Positions 35,384 to 44,906 of a stretch of DNA of 64,000 nt are shown here, piece by piece (the stretch's first letter is position 1; each line of letters starts with the position of its first letter). The position numbers and the translations under genes are program-made. The notes beneath the pieces were generated by a model that was not told the DNA's origin, ran no database searches, and worked only from the letters and a program-made list of their open reading frames with translations. The DNA is from Flavobacterium piscisymbiosum (GTDB taxonomy: Bacteria > Bacteroidota > Bacteroidia > Flavobacteriales > Flavobacteriaceae): assembly GCF_020905295.1 (NCBI RefSeq), contig NZ_JAJJMM010000001.1, forward strand, positions 992,001 to 1,056,000, in the 5' to 3' direction.

Positions 35384-37165
35384 CTACAAATTCTTATCTC
35401 CTCTCAACTCTCGGTATTTTTTTCTGGCATCAACAAAGTAAATACTGTCCTGATGATTAAAAATTACCTTTTCATATAAAGGTTTTGCCTTTTCTGTATC
35501 TTTTAATTCGTCGTTGTAAATTTCTGCTGAAAAAAATAGCGCTTCATCTACATAAATTCCGTCACTATGATTGTCAATGATTTGTTGATATTGGCTTAAA
35601 GCCGAATTAAAATCTTTTTGACTTTCATAAATTTTACCTAAACGCAACAATGTTACAGCTTCTATTTCTTGTCCTTTAAAGGCTTTTAAAATACTCTGAA
35701 ACTGAGCAATTGCTTCCGGTTTCTTATTCTGATAGATTAAAAAATCACCTTTTGCAAATTGTTTTAATGCCGTTTGTGTCGAATCAGCAACCGTATTATC
35801 ATTAATCAATAAAAAATATTCAAGAGCGTCATTGGCAATCAACTGCGTATTTGCTGCTTTCAGCTCCTTAAATTGTTTCAAAGCCCATTCAAAATCGCCT
35901 TTGTAATAACTTGTTTTTGCCGCTTTTAAACTGGCTTCGTGCGCCATGACATCATTCTTTAAATCCAACTGAATTTGCGAATAATAAATCAGCGCCTGAT
36001 TGAACTTTTCTTCTAAAAGCAAGATGTCTGCCAACTCCATCTTCGCATCTGCTTTTTGATAATCATTCAAATTTAATTCCAGCGCTTTTTTAACAATTGC
36101 CTTTGCTTCTTCAGTCTTTTTGAGATTAAAAGCCAGGAAATGCGCCTGAATTATTTGCAAAGATAAGGTAAAAGGAGTTATTTCATAGGTTGCAAGCAAT
36201 TGTTGTAACTCTGTATTGATATTTGGATAGTCTTTTTCCTGTGCTTTATCGATTTTAATTTGCATTAAATACGAATTGGTCTGAATCAATAAGTCTAAAT
36301 CTTTGGTATTTAAAAGAATAAAATTCAGAATTTCTGTAGCTGTATCGGTGTCATCTTCATTCAAAGCAAACTGACTTAGATTGACAATACTCGAAAGTGA
36401 TTCCGGTTCGCGTTTGTAAATCGCTTTTTCCTGAATAAAGGCTTTCCCGAATTCTTTTTGCTGCACATAAAACCAACTCAGATAATGATTCCAGAAAACG
36501 TCCTGATCTTTTTGAGTCCTCAGGATTAATGCTTTACGCATGGCATCTTTAAAAGCCGTATTATCGGTTTCACCATTCATGAAACGGGATAATTGCGTTT
36601 GTATTAAATTGGCGTTTTGCGGATTATTATACGATTCGGTCAATAGAAGATCAATCATTTGATCGGTCTTTCCTAACTGCCCGTACAACATCCCAATCTG
36701 AAAATTGAAATTATAATTGGGCTGAATCTGCATTGCCGTTTGATACGCTTTTAAGGCATATTCCAACAATACTTTTTTCTCGAAAGAATTCCCAATTCCG
36801 TAAACATCATTCGGACTTGTTTTGATTTTTTCTATAGCCTGCTCGTAGTAATCTTTGGCTTTAGCCTCGTTTTTCTGCAATTGATAGTTATAACCCAATT
36901 CTACTAAAAAAACGCCTTGTTTGTATCTGTTATATCGTTCCTGAATAACTTTTTGAGCCAAATCAAATTGTTGTAATTGCTGGTAACAATCGATCGTTCT
37001 TAAAAAATATTGGGTATTAGATGGCGAAATTTTCAGCAACTCTTCATAACTGATTTTAGCTTTTTCGAAATCACCTTTATCGTAGTAATATTGAGCCAAT
37101 TGCTCATTTTGCGAAAAAGCAAAAGCAGACCATAGTAAAACGATATAAATAAAGATGTTTTTCAT
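35384..37165 (-). CDS. Exported tetratricopeptide repeat protein
   Basis: 593 residues with a signal peptide (MKNIFIYIVLLWSAFAFSQ). The remainder is a solenoid of 34-residue TPRs at both ends (YYDKGDFEKAKISYEELLKISP, DFNSALSQYQQIIDNHSDGIYVDEALFFSAEIYNDELKDTEKAKPLYEKVI), including a YbgF/BamD-like C-terminal run. Likely a periplasmic scaffold for protein complexes; partner unknown. It reads towards the DUF4286 gene. Lgt and SerS lie upstream on the same strand. Confidence 0.85.
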   Translation of the reverse strand: MKNIFIYIVLLWSAFAFSQNEQLAQYYYDKGDFEKAKISYEELLKISPSNTQYFLRTIDCYQQLQQFDLAQKVIQERYNRYKQGVFLVELGYNYQLQKNEAKAKDYYEQAIEKIKTSPNDVYGIGNSFEKKVLLEYALKAYQTAMQIQPNYNFNFQIGMLYGQLGKTDQMIDLLLTESYNNPQNANLIQTQLSRFMNGETDNTAFKDAMRKALILRTQKDQDVFWNHYLSWFYVQQKEFGKAFIQEKAIYKREPESLSSIVNLSQFALNEDDTDTATEILNFILLNTKDLDLLIQTNSYLMQIKIDKAQEKDYPNINTELQQLLATYEITPFTLSLQIIQAHFLAFNLKKTEEAKAIVKKALELNLNDYQKADAKMELADILLLEEKFNQALIYYSQIQLDLKNDVMAHEASLKAAKTSYYKGDFEWALKQFKELKAANTQLIANDALEYFLLINDNTVADSTQTALKQFAKGDFLIYQNKKPEAIAQFQSILKAFKGQEIEAVTLLRLGKIYESQKDFNSALSQYQQIIDNHSDGIYVDEALFFSAEIYNDELKDTEKAKPLYEKVIFNHQDSIYFVDARKKYRELRGDKNL

Positions 37166-37247
37166 AATTCAGTCTTTTTTTTTCAGTTTTCAGTCTCAGT
37201 TTTCAGTCTCAGTGCAATTCAATGTAAACTGCCACCGCGACTGCACA

Positions 37248-38066
37248 CTAAACCTTCTTCGATTTCCAGATTATCAAAGCTACACCAATTAAAATAAAAG
37301 GAATACTTAGTATTTGCCCCATATTAATAATCATATCATTCTCGAAGGCTTCTTGATTTTCTTTGAAAAATTCGATTATAAATCGGGCCACAAACATTAA
37401 AGTTAAGAAACATCCGAAGATAAATCCATCTGCTTTTTTAAACTTTTCTGTTTTATAAAGATAAAGAACAATTACGAAAATCAATAGATAAGCAAATGCC
37501 TCATACAATTGTGTTGGATGTCTTGGGATCATATCATCTCTTTGAAAAACAACTCCCCAGTTTCCGTTCGTGGGTTTTCCGTAGATTTCAGAATTCATAA
37601 AATTCCCAAACCTTATAAAAGCGCCTGTAACTGGAACTCCAATGGCCATTTTATCTAAAATCCATAAGAACTTAACATTGTATTTTCGGCAATATAAAAT
37701 CATTGCTATCAAAACACCAATCGATCCTCCGTGACTTGCCAGACCTTGATAACCAACAAATTTATAAACTCCCGCTACTTTTTGAATTGGCAAAAGAATT
37801 TCTATTGGATGCTGTAAAAAATAAGACGGCTCATAAAAGAAACAATGCCCTAATCTGGCGCCCAAAATTGTCCCGACAATTACATAAACCAATAAACTAT
37901 CCAGATTATCCAGCGAAAGATGTTCTTTTTTATAAATGCTTCTTACGATATAATACCCCAGTAAAAGTCCGATAGCAAAAAGAGCTCCATAATATTTTAA
38001 AGGAAAACTATCTGTTATCATGACAATAACCGGATCTACATTCCAATTTAAAATTCCGTTACTCAT
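37248..38066 (-). CDS. lgt: Prolipoprotein diacylglyceryl transferase
   Basis: Transfers diacylglycerol from phosphatidylglycerol to the lipobox Cys of prolipoproteins in the inner membrane, the first step of lipoprotein maturation. 272 residues with about seven helices; LASHGGSIGVLIAM (essential His) and the Lgt signature AFIRFGNFMNSEIYG (G-x-R...N...N-x-E). The many lipoproteins of this window depend on it. The short intergenic spaces on either side contain CAGT-rich repeats. Confidence 0.95.
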   Translation of the reverse strand: MSNGILNWNVDPVIVMITDSFPLKYYGALFAIGLLLGYYIVRSIYKKEHLSLDNLDSLLVYVIVGTILGARLGHCFFYEPSYFLQHPIEILLPIQKVAGVYKFVGYQGLASHGGSIGVLIAMILYCRKYNVKFLWILDKMAIGVPVTGAFIRFGNFMNSEIYGKPTNGNWGVVFQRDDMIPRHPTQLYEAFAYLLIFVIVLYLYKTEKFKKADGFIFGCFLTLMFVARFIIEFFKENQEAFENDMIINMGQILSIPFILIGVALIIWKSKKV

Positions 38067-38083
38067 AATAGGTTCTTTATTAA

Positions 38084-38152
38084 AGCATTCAGTCGCAGTT
38101 TACAGTCACAGTCAAAAACTGTAAACTGTCACTGCGACTGTACACTTATTTT
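38084..38152. repeat. Imperfect palindrome with CAGTCGCAGT words
   Basis: Between serS and lgt: ATTCAGTCGCAGTTTACAGT is answered by ACTGTAAACTGTCACTGCGACTG, an imperfect inverted repeat of about 20-bp arms. Related CAGTTTTCAGTCTCAG words occur downstream of lgt at 37185-37240. Confidence 0.6.
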
Positions 38153-38156
38153 AATC

Positions 38157-39428
38157 TTAATTTATAATATCAAATCCGCAGTAAGGGCGTAAAACTTCTG
38201 GAATTACGATTCCTTCCGGAGTTTGGTAATTTTCTAATATTCCGGCTAAAACTCTTGGCAAAGCCAATGAACTTCCGTTAAGCGTGTGTGCCAATTGGTT
38301 TTTTCCGTCTTTGTCTTTGAAACGCAATTTCAAACGATTCGCCTGAAAAGTCTCGAAGTTAGAAACAGAACTGATCTCTAACCAACGATCCTGCGCAGTA
38401 GAAAACACTTCAAAATCATACGTCAAAGCCGATGTGAAACCCATATCTCCACCACATAAACGTAAAACTCTGTATGGCAATTTCAATTCTTTCAAAATAT
38501 CTTTTACGTGTTCTACCATTCCGTCAAGTGCTGCATAAGAATTATCCGGATGTTCTACACGCACGATTTCTACTTTATCAAATTGGTGCAAACGGTTTAA
38601 TCCGCGCACGTGAGCTCCGTAAGAACCTGCTTCACGACGGAAACATGGCGTGTAAGCGGTATGTAAAACCGGTAATTCACTTTCGTTTAAAATAACATCG
38701 CGGAACAAATTCGTAACCGGAACCTCAGCAGTTGGAATTAGATATAAATCATCAATTGTTGAGTGATACATTTGTCCTTCTTTATCAGGTAATTGTCCTG
38801 TTCCGTAACCTGAAGCTTCGTTTACCAAATGTGGAACCTGAACTTCATTATATCCTGCAGCTGTATTTTTATCTAAAAAGTAATTGATTAAGGCACGTTG
38901 CAAACGAGCTCCTTTTCCTTTATAAACAGGAAAACCAGCACCAGCAATTTTTACACCCAACTCGAAATCGATGATATCGTATTTTTTTACCAATTCCCAG
39001 TGAGGTTGTGCACCTTCGTGAAGAACCGGAATATCGCCTTCTTCAAAAACATTTAAGTTATCGTCTGGAGTTTTTCCTTCAGGAACAATATCAGCCGGAA
39101 GATTGGGTAAAGTATATAATAAATTGGTTAGTTCGGTTGCCAAAGCTTCTGCTTTTTCGCCTAATTCTTTACTTTTTTCTTTTAATGAAACCGTTTTTTC
39201 TTTTAAGATTGCCGCTTTAGCTTTCTCTCCCGCTTTCATTAATTCTCCAATGTCTTTGGATAATTTATTAGATTCAGATAAAGTGTTGTCTAATTCAACT
39301 TGTGTGGCACGACGGTTTTCGTCTAATTGCACGACTTCTTCAACAACGCTTTTAGCATCGATATTTCGTTTTGCTAAAGCCTTGATTACTTTCTCCTGAT
39401 TCTCTCTAATAAATGCGATTTGTAACAT
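38157..39428 (-). CDS. serS: Seryl-tRNA synthetase
   Basis: Charges tRNA-Ser; class II synthetase of 423 residues. N-terminal coiled-coil arm binding the long variable loop (about 30-105, LSESNKLSKDIGELMKAGEKAKAAIL), then motif 2 (CFRREAGSYGAHVRGLNRLHQFDKVEIV) and motif 3 (LNGSSLALPRVLAGILENYQ). Length and ends are normal. Monocistronic. Confidence 0.97.
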   Translation of the reverse strand: MLQIAFIRENQEKVIKALAKRNIDAKSVVEEVVQLDENRRATQVELDNTLSESNKLSKDIGELMKAGEKAKAAILKEKTVSLKEKSKELGEKAEALATELTNLLYTLPNLPADIVPEGKTPDDNLNVFEEGDIPVLHEGAQPHWELVKKYDIIDFELGVKIAGAGFPVYKGKGARLQRALINYFLDKNTAAGYNEVQVPHLVNEASGYGTGQLPDKEGQMYHSTIDDLYLIPTAEVPVTNLFRDVILNESELPVLHTAYTPCFRREAGSYGAHVRGLNRLHQFDKVEIVRVEHPDNSYAALDGMVEHVKDILKELKLPYRVLRLCGGDMGFTSALTYDFEVFSTAQDRWLEISSVSNFETFQANRLKLRFKDKDGKNQLAHTLNGSSLALPRVLAGILENYQTPEGIVIPEVLRPYCGFDIIN

Positions 39429-39860
39429 AGCTTGATTTTTATAACTATTGTATTTTTTTATAACGGAAGCAAATTTAAGGAAATGTTTTATAAGATCACG
39501 ACAAAGTTGATTCTAAAGTTATTTCGGGGGTTATTACGTATAGAGGTTACACAGAGATTCGCAAAAGTTACACAGAGATACACAAAGATTTTTTGAAATT
39601 CTGAACGGATTGAGCCCCAGCGGGGTGAAATATTTATAGAAATAGAAAATTCAATTAAATCCAGAACCCCAGCGGGGTGACATATTTTACATATAAATAT
39701 GACACTCCAATGGAGCTTTATTTTTAGAATTCAATTCGTTGAAAAAAGCTCTTTTTAAATATCCCTTCGCGAAACTCTGTGAAAAACTTTGTGAATCTCT
39801 GCGAAACTCTACATTTTCGAAAATAAAAAATAAGTAAATTGCAATTAAAAAATTATCATC
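39429..39860. other. 432-bp repeat-rich intergenic region before the hexapeptide acetyltransferase gene
   Basis: No gene seen. It contains ACACAGAGAT words (39548-39590), a 126-bp repeat copy (39595-39720) and TTCGCGAAACTCTGTGAAAA words (39767-39815), the last being the reverse-sense partner of the first group. Confidence 0.7.
39595..39720. repeat. 126-bp dispersed repeat, copy 1
   Basis: Starts GAAATTCTGAACGGATTGAG and ends CTCCAATGGAGCTTTA; contains CCCCAGCGGGGTGA twice. It matches the copy at 40503-40628 with about 11 differences by hand count, in the same orientation, on the other side of the acetyltransferase gene. Confidence 0.85.
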
Positions 39861-40469
39861 ATGCTTATCGACCATTTTATCGAAGATTTCTCAAAGACTT
39901 TTACTGACCTTTCTCCATCTGAACCCTGGAATATTACAAATGACCTCAAAACTATAATCGAAAAAATGATTTTGAATCTGGGTGATGATTATATTATTCA
40001 AGACAATATCGCCATTCATAAATCAGCCATTATCGAAAATAATGTAACGATTAAAAAACCTGCTATTATTGGCGAAAACTGTTACATTGGTGCAAATGCT
40101 TATTTTAGAGAAGGCGTTTATTTAGATCAATCGGTAAAAATTGGTCCGGGTTGCGAAATCAAAAGCAGTATTATTTGCTCGAATACCGCAATTGCCCATT
40201 TTAATTATATCGGAAATAGTATAATTGGACGAAACATCAATTTTGAAGCAGGTTCGATCGCAGCCAATCATTACAACGAAAGAACGAATAAAAAAATATC
40301 TGTACTCTATGATTCGCAGGTTATCGAAACAAACTCAGATAAATTTGGCTCTTTGGTGGGAGATAATTCAAGAATTGGAGCAAATGCAGTATTATCGCCG
40401 GGAACTATTTTAGTTAAAAATTCGATTGTAAAAAGACTGGAATTGATTGAGCAGGTGGTCTTGGAATAA
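39861..40469 (+). CDS. Left-handed beta-helix (hexapeptide) acyltransferase-like protein
   Basis: 202 residues. After an N-terminal helical part (about 1-45) come hexapeptide repeats: IAIHKSAIIENNVTIKKPAIIGENCYIGANAYFREGVYLDQSVKIGPGCEIKSSIIC, then SIIGRNINFEAGSIA and SRIGANAVLSPGTIL. It resembles the C-terminal domain of GlmU/LpxA-type sugar nucleotidyl- or acyltransferases without the nucleotidylyl half. NYIGNSIIGR is like the GlmU/Psg acetyl-site loop. Substrate unknown. It stands alone between two copies of a 126-bp repeat. Confidence 0.78.
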   Translation: MLIDHFIEDFSKTFTDLSPSEPWNITNDLKTIIEKMILNLGDDYIIQDNIAIHKSAIIENNVTIKKPAIIGENCYIGANAYFREGVYLDQSVKIGPGCEIKSSIICSNTAIAHFNYIGNSIIGRNINFEAGSIAANHYNERTNKKISVLYDSQVIETNSDKFGSLVGDNSRIGANAVLSPGTILVKNSIVKRLELIEQVVLE

Positions 40470-40502
40470 TAGTTATTCCGCAGAGATGCACAAATTTTTT
40501 TT

Positions 40503-40628
40503 GAAATTCTGAATGGACTGAACCCCAACGGGGTGAAATATTTATAGAAATAGAAAATTCAATTGAATCCAGAACCCCAGCGGGGTGACATATTTTACAG
40601 ATACATATATCGCTCCGATGGAGCTTTA
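40503..40628. repeat. 126-bp dispersed repeat, copy 2
   Basis: Same orientation as copy 1 at 39595. Starts GAAATTCTGAATGGACTGAA and ends CTCCGATGGAGCTTTA, with the CCCCAGCGGGGTGACATATT core conserved. A third, partial repeat of GACGCTTCTCTGAAGCT follows at 40659. Confidence 0.85.
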
Positions 40629-40696
40629 AGACAAAATCAATATCGTTTTCTATAAATATGACGCTTCTCTGAAGCTACATTTTGATTAATTTGATT

Positions 40697-42115
40697 TTAT
40701 TCTTTAATCAACTTAAATGTTTCCTCAATTCCTTCAGCCGTAACTTTCAAAATATAAAATCCCGAATTTAAAGCAATAACATTTATAGTTCCGTCTGTAG
40801 TTTTACCTTTTAAGGCGCTTTTTGATTCGAAATCAAAGAACTCGAAATCAAAATTTTTAGTTTTTAAATTCTCAATAGAAACAACGCCGGAAACAGGATT
40901 TGGTAAAACGGAAGGCTTTTTAATATCTTTCAGTTCAGGTTCGGCATTATTACAGGCAGTTTGTAATAACGACGGCAAATCTTTCTCATCATAAAATAAA
41001 TCATACTTGAGCGCTTTTGCTTGCTGAAACAACTCGCACGCTTTTTTATTTTTATGCTGATCCAGATAGATAATACCAAGATTTTTCATGGCATAAGAAT
41101 TATTCTTATCTGTTTTCAATGCTTCTTTCAAATCAGCAATTCCTTTGTCAGATTCTCCTAATTTATGGTATAGCAAACCTCTTGTCGTTCTTAAATCCCT
41201 TCCGCCATATACTTTATTATCGATTATGGCTTTTTCGAATTTAAAAGCAATTGTAATATTCTCCATTGCTTTTTGATATTCGCCCATATCACTATATAAT
41301 CTGGCAAGCGCCCATCTTGCATTGGCATGATCCGGTTTTTGAGTTACGATGTTTTCAAAATAATAAGCTGCCAGGTCATACGCTTTTCGGTCTTGCAGCA
41401 AAGTAGCAAAGCTGTACAAAATACGCAGATCTTCAGGAGCATTTTTTACGGCTTTGTAATAATAATTAAAAGCAAAATTATCCATATCGAGTGACGCATA
41501 AATATTTGCCAGTCTATCGTAAAGCTTGCTTCGGAACACATCTTTCTTTTCTGCCAAAGAATCAGACAACGCTTTATTTTTAGGGTCTTTATCTACAGAA
41601 TATTCAACTTTTTTTAAATCTTCAAGTGCCAATGTGGTATTGCCAAGACTAATACTTAAAACCCCGCGATTGAATAAATCATTGACTTGTAAAGGGTTGT
41701 AATTGGTTTTAGTATTGATTTCGGTCAGTAATTTGAGTGCTTTCTTTACGCCTTCTTCCCTCTCTTTGCCAAAAGGCAATTTATGATCTGTTCTGCTTAC
41801 TAATTTTCCGTGCGAATAATTCCAGGTTACGAGTTTTTCTCCTTGTTTATTGTACTGAAAAGAATCGGCATTTTTTAAACCTTTACCATCATAATAAAAA
41901 ACTTCATTCAGCTTTCCGTTAGGATAATAGGTTTTAGTGCTGTCCGGTTTATTATCAGGTCCGTACCAAATTTCGACAGAAACAACATGATCATTATAAA
42001 AGTAACGGGAAACATCTTCTGGTTTTTCCTTGCTTATTTCCTGAGCAGTTAGCAAAACCGGAAAAAGCAATAAGGCAAACATTATTTTTTTAGATAGAAT
42101 AAGCTGTTCTTTCAA
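40697..42115 (-). CDS. Exported MORN/TPR protein with a type A T9SS-like C-terminal domain
   Basis: About 472 residues. The frame also opens at TTG 42142, but the TTG at 42115 gives a good signal peptide (KEQLILSKKIMFALLLFPVLLTAQ); the first ATG is inside it. The N-terminal part has MORN-like repeats (TKTYYPNGKLNEVFYYDGKGLKN), the middle TPRs (AFNYYYKAVKNAPEDLRILYSFATLL; MKNLGIIYLDQHKNKKACELF), and the C-terminal 80 residues resemble a type A T9SS sorting domain (VLPNPVSGVVSIENL, FYILKVTAEGIEETFKLIKE). Probably surface-exported by the type IX system. It lies 13 bp or more downstream of the patatin-like gene. Confidence 0.75.
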   Translation of the reverse strand: MKEQLILSKKIMFALLLFPVLLTAQEISKEKPEDVSRYFYNDHVVSVEIWYGPDNKPDSTKTYYPNGKLNEVFYYDGKGLKNADSFQYNKQGEKLVTWNYSHGKLVSRTDHKLPFGKEREEGVKKALKLLTEINTKTNYNPLQVNDLFNRGVLSISLGNTTLALEDLKKVEYSVDKDPKNKALSDSLAEKKDVFRSKLYDRLANIYASLDMDNFAFNYYYKAVKNAPEDLRILYSFATLLQDRKAYDLAAYYFENIVTQKPDHANARWALARLYSDMGEYQKAMENITIAFKFEKAIIDNKVYGGRDLRTTRGLLYHKLGESDKGIADLKEALKTDKNNSYAMKNLGIIYLDQHKNKKACELFQQAKALKYDLFYDEKDLPSLLQTACNNAEPELKDIKKPSVLPNPVSGVVSIENLKTKNFDFEFFDFESKSALKGKTTDGTINVIALNSGFYILKVTAEGIEETFKLIKE

Positions 42116-42155
42116 AGTGGTAAGAATTAAATAGAAAATCAAATTTCGGGTAAAA

Positions 42156-43700
42156 TTACTTATGTTCTACCAATAATTCTCTTAATTCATTGGTTTTTAA
42201 ATACGCGGCAAAACGTCCTGAAAGCAACAAAACCTCTCTTTCGTCAGGCGTAATTCTTAGTTTGGTTTCTACGTGTGAGGCATATTCGTACAATAATAAA
42301 ACTTGCCTGGCAGATAAAGCTTTGAATTTTTCTTTGCTTAAAGTAGCCACAATTATTTCGCCGTCTTTATCTTTTTTAAACGAATCCTCACCAAACTTCA
42401 TTATTAGTTCCTGCTTAAAAGTGCCAAATAATTTTACCCAGCTGCTCGCTTCGTCATTGGTATTTTTCAATTCAAAAACTAAATCTTCATAGGGATAATC
42501 TTTTTCCATTTTTACCAAATAATCCCTAATCGTGGTAAACCCAATAATCTGATAATTCGAAACTGGTATTTTATAACGTTCAAAAGTATTTTCGACATCT
42601 TTATCAAAAGTCATGTAACGCGTCTGAACCGTGTATAAAGAAGCAGTTTCGAACAACGAAATCAACCTTATTTTGGCATCGGTTATATACGGCGTTTTTT
42701 TTCCTTGTCCGAGGCAATCAATAAAAAGCGCTTTCTTGTTTTTATCACTCACTTTTGTATCGTTATGTAGCAACTCTACGAGAGTTTTATATCCCATATT
42801 GTCCGAAGCTCCACCATCGACAATACACAATATTTTATCCTGATTTTTAACGCCAAATTTCACTTTTGGCAAAACGCCCGGAAAAGCCGAACTTGCCGTA
42901 ATGGCATAAGTAAGCGGAAAATCATATCCATCATTTACCTTATTTTCATTTAATGAAATAGCAGCTTTGTTGGGCGCCAGAGACGAATTCAAATTCAGAC
43001 CGCGAATAATATGCGGCATAAACGGAATACGTTCGCCATTATTAAAAGCCGTTCCGTTGGCCACAAACATGGGTAAAGATGGGACTGATTTGCTGCTCTT
43101 TGGAACAAAAAAATCCGACAACATCATTTGAGAATTAAACTTATTGGTGTTATCAGGATTTATAGCGTCGTATTGCAAAATATCTGCGTCTATGCGTTGC
43201 GTCATCGATATTTTATCGCCTTTTTCGTTTCGGGTATTATTTAAAAGAGATAAAATATTAGCCGATTTATCGACGTAATCCTTATAAGCATCGGCCTTAG
43301 AAAAGTAAAATTCGTTGAAGGAACAATTATCCTGAAACAATTTATTTTTAAGAATCGTAAGATAATATCCAGCCGAAAAGCAACCTCCTGAAACGGTAGA
43401 GAAATAATCAATTTCGTTCAGGAAATTACGCTGAGAATCGTTTTCCTGAATTTCCTCTAATCCCAAAAGCACGCCCATACTAAAAAACTGAGCTCTCGAA
43501 CCTCCGCCCGAAATCCCTATTCCTAAAGCGATATTAGGATTCTGGAACTTTTTATCGCGTTCCTGAACCGACTTATAATCGTCTAATGAAACCGATGGAA
43601 TCGAACTATAATTGATTTCTGAAAAAAGGTTGATTTTGTTTTGAGAAAATCCTATCTGAAGAAAAAGCAACAGCAATATCTGGAAGTGTTTGTATCTCAT
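42156..43700 (-). CDS. Patatin-like phospholipase, exported
   Basis: 514 residues with an N-terminal signal peptide (ILLLLFLQIGFSQ). Patatin fold elements: oxyanion loop ALGIGISGGGSRAQFFSMGVLLGL, nucleophile turn YFSTVSGGCFSAGYYL (Ser in VSGGC; the usual preceding Gly is Thr-Val here) and the catalytic Asp in IVDGGASDNMGYKTL. Expected to release fatty acids from phospholipids outside the cytosol. Two-gene leftward unit with the MORN/TPR gene that follows. Confidence 0.85.
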   Translation of the reverse strand: MRYKHFQILLLLFLQIGFSQNKINLFSEINYSSIPSVSLDDYKSVQERDKKFQNPNIALGIGISGGGSRAQFFSMGVLLGLEEIQENDSQRNFLNEIDYFSTVSGGCFSAGYYLTILKNKLFQDNCSFNEFYFSKADAYKDYVDKSANILSLLNNTRNEKGDKISMTQRIDADILQYDAINPDNTNKFNSQMMLSDFFVPKSSKSVPSLPMFVANGTAFNNGERIPFMPHIIRGLNLNSSLAPNKAAISLNENKVNDGYDFPLTYAITASSAFPGVLPKVKFGVKNQDKILCIVDGGASDNMGYKTLVELLHNDTKVSDKNKKALFIDCLGQGKKTPYITDAKIRLISLFETASLYTVQTRYMTFDKDVENTFERYKIPVSNYQIIGFTTIRDYLVKMEKDYPYEDLVFELKNTNDEASSWVKLFGTFKQELIMKFGEDSFKKDKDGEIIVATLSKEKFKALSARQVLLLYEYASHVETKLRITPDEREVLLLSGRFAAYLKTNELRELLVEHK

Positions 43701-43806
43701 TTTGTGGCTTTTTTTATTGCTAAATCAGTAAAAGCAAAATTACGAGAAACTTAACCAAGTTAAATATTAACTAATGAAATCTTTAACATTCAAAAAACAC
43801 AATTCT

Positions 43807-44184
43807 CTAATTTACAGTAATACTTCTTGTTGGCGAGGATGTACAAGTTGCCCCTCCATTCTGAACCGTAATATCCGCCTTTGCAGTATAAGTACCCGCT
43901 GCGCTATAAACATGCGAAATAGAAACCGTTGTTCCCGTTGCTGCAACTGTCTCTGCAGGCGTACCATCGCCAAAAGTAAATTTTACAGATTTCAAAGTAT
44001 TCGTTCCCGAATATTCAACTGTAAAATCTATTTTTTTAGGATTAGTAGCATCTGTCGAATGTTTTACCTTCTCAAATAAAGACTCTCCTACGCAATCCAG
44101 TCCTTTATCTATATCACTTTTACTGCACGAAATACTTAAAACAAATAATGCGGCAATCATCAAAATTGGAGATTTACTTTTCAT
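43807..44184 (-). CDS. PKD-domain lipoprotein
   Basis: 125 residues from the ATG at 44184. Lipobox LFVLSISC (Cys18), then a single PKD-like beta domain: SVKFTFGDGTPAETVAATG, VSISHVYSAAGTYTAKADITV, with the FGDG and HxYxxAGxYT PKD signatures. Probably a surface protein-protein or carbohydrate contact domain. The frame is open another 30 codons upstream, but those residues lack any signal, so 44184 is preferred. Confidence 0.85.
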   Translation of the reverse strand: MKSKSPILMIAALFVLSISCSKSDIDKGLDCVGESLFEKVKHSTDATNPKKIDFTVEYSGTNTLKSVKFTFGDGTPAETVAATGTTVSISHVYSAAGTYTAKADITVQNGGATCTSSPTRSITVN

Positions 44185-44283
44185 GACAGTAATTTTTAGT
44201 GGTTTGTTTTTAACAATGTTATTTTCACAAATATAATAAATATCACTTATTGTTTTTTTGATAATTATCACCAAAACTATTTT

Positions 44284-44850
44284 TTATTCAACATTAAACA
44301 ATCTCAAAATATATGAGAGTTCATAAACAATAAAAATGATGACCAAAACCGTATGAAAAGCTTTATTATGCACCTTAATTGCCACCAGGCACAAAATAAT
44401 ATGAATGATAATGCGAACAAAATATTCGTTTTGATTGTACAAAAAGTAGTTCCCGCCCTTTATCGCCGTATCGATAATATCGGCTCCAAAACTTATCGTC
44501 AGAATAGCAAAAAACCAATTCTTACGCGAATAAAAATAATCTTCATAACCTGTATAATCCGCCAAATCATCAGGATACAAAATAGCGCACAACAAATAAT
44601 AAATCAGGATATAACAAATGATAAAGAAATAATCAGCAAAATACCATTCGTGAATTAACTTCAAGTTAAACTCCCACCACCAAAAATGAATAATCAGCAA
44701 AAAAACATAAAACACCCAAAGCGAGTGCACAAAATAGATTTTCTTACGTCCCGGATGGTGAATAAAAATCACAGATCCTCGAATAAGGTGCGTGAGACTC
44801 AAACCCAAAATAATCCCGATAATCGATTTGATGTGTGTTAGTTCTTCCAT
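44284..44850 (-). CDS. Hypothetical integral membrane protein
   Basis: 188 residues, about five helices (IIGIILGLSLTHLIRGSVIF, FYVFLLIIHFWWWEF, FFIICYILIYYLLCAIL, WFFAILTISFGADIIDTA, IIIHIILCLVAIKV). Very rich in Trp/Tyr/His; the H-x4-W pairs are not a known signature. I do not recognise a family. It stands alone before a repeat-rich region. Confidence 0.7.
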   Translation of the reverse strand: MEELTHIKSIIGIILGLSLTHLIRGSVIFIHHPGRKKIYFVHSLWVFYVFLLIIHFWWWEFNLKLIHEWYFADYFFIICYILIYYLLCAILYPDDLADYTGYEDYFYSRKNWFFAILTISFGADIIDTAIKGGNYFLYNQNEYFVRIIIHIILCLVAIKVHNKAFHTVLVIIFIVYELSYILRLFNVE

Positions 44851-44906
44851 AAAACAATTTCGATTTTATAAAGAACTAAAATTAAGCATTTTACCACAGA
44901 GATACA

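Noticed and set aside
43774..44079. 101-residue plus-strand ORF rich in Cys and Arg
   Set aside because: Antisense shadow of the PKD lipoprotein gene, with composition typical of shadow frames.
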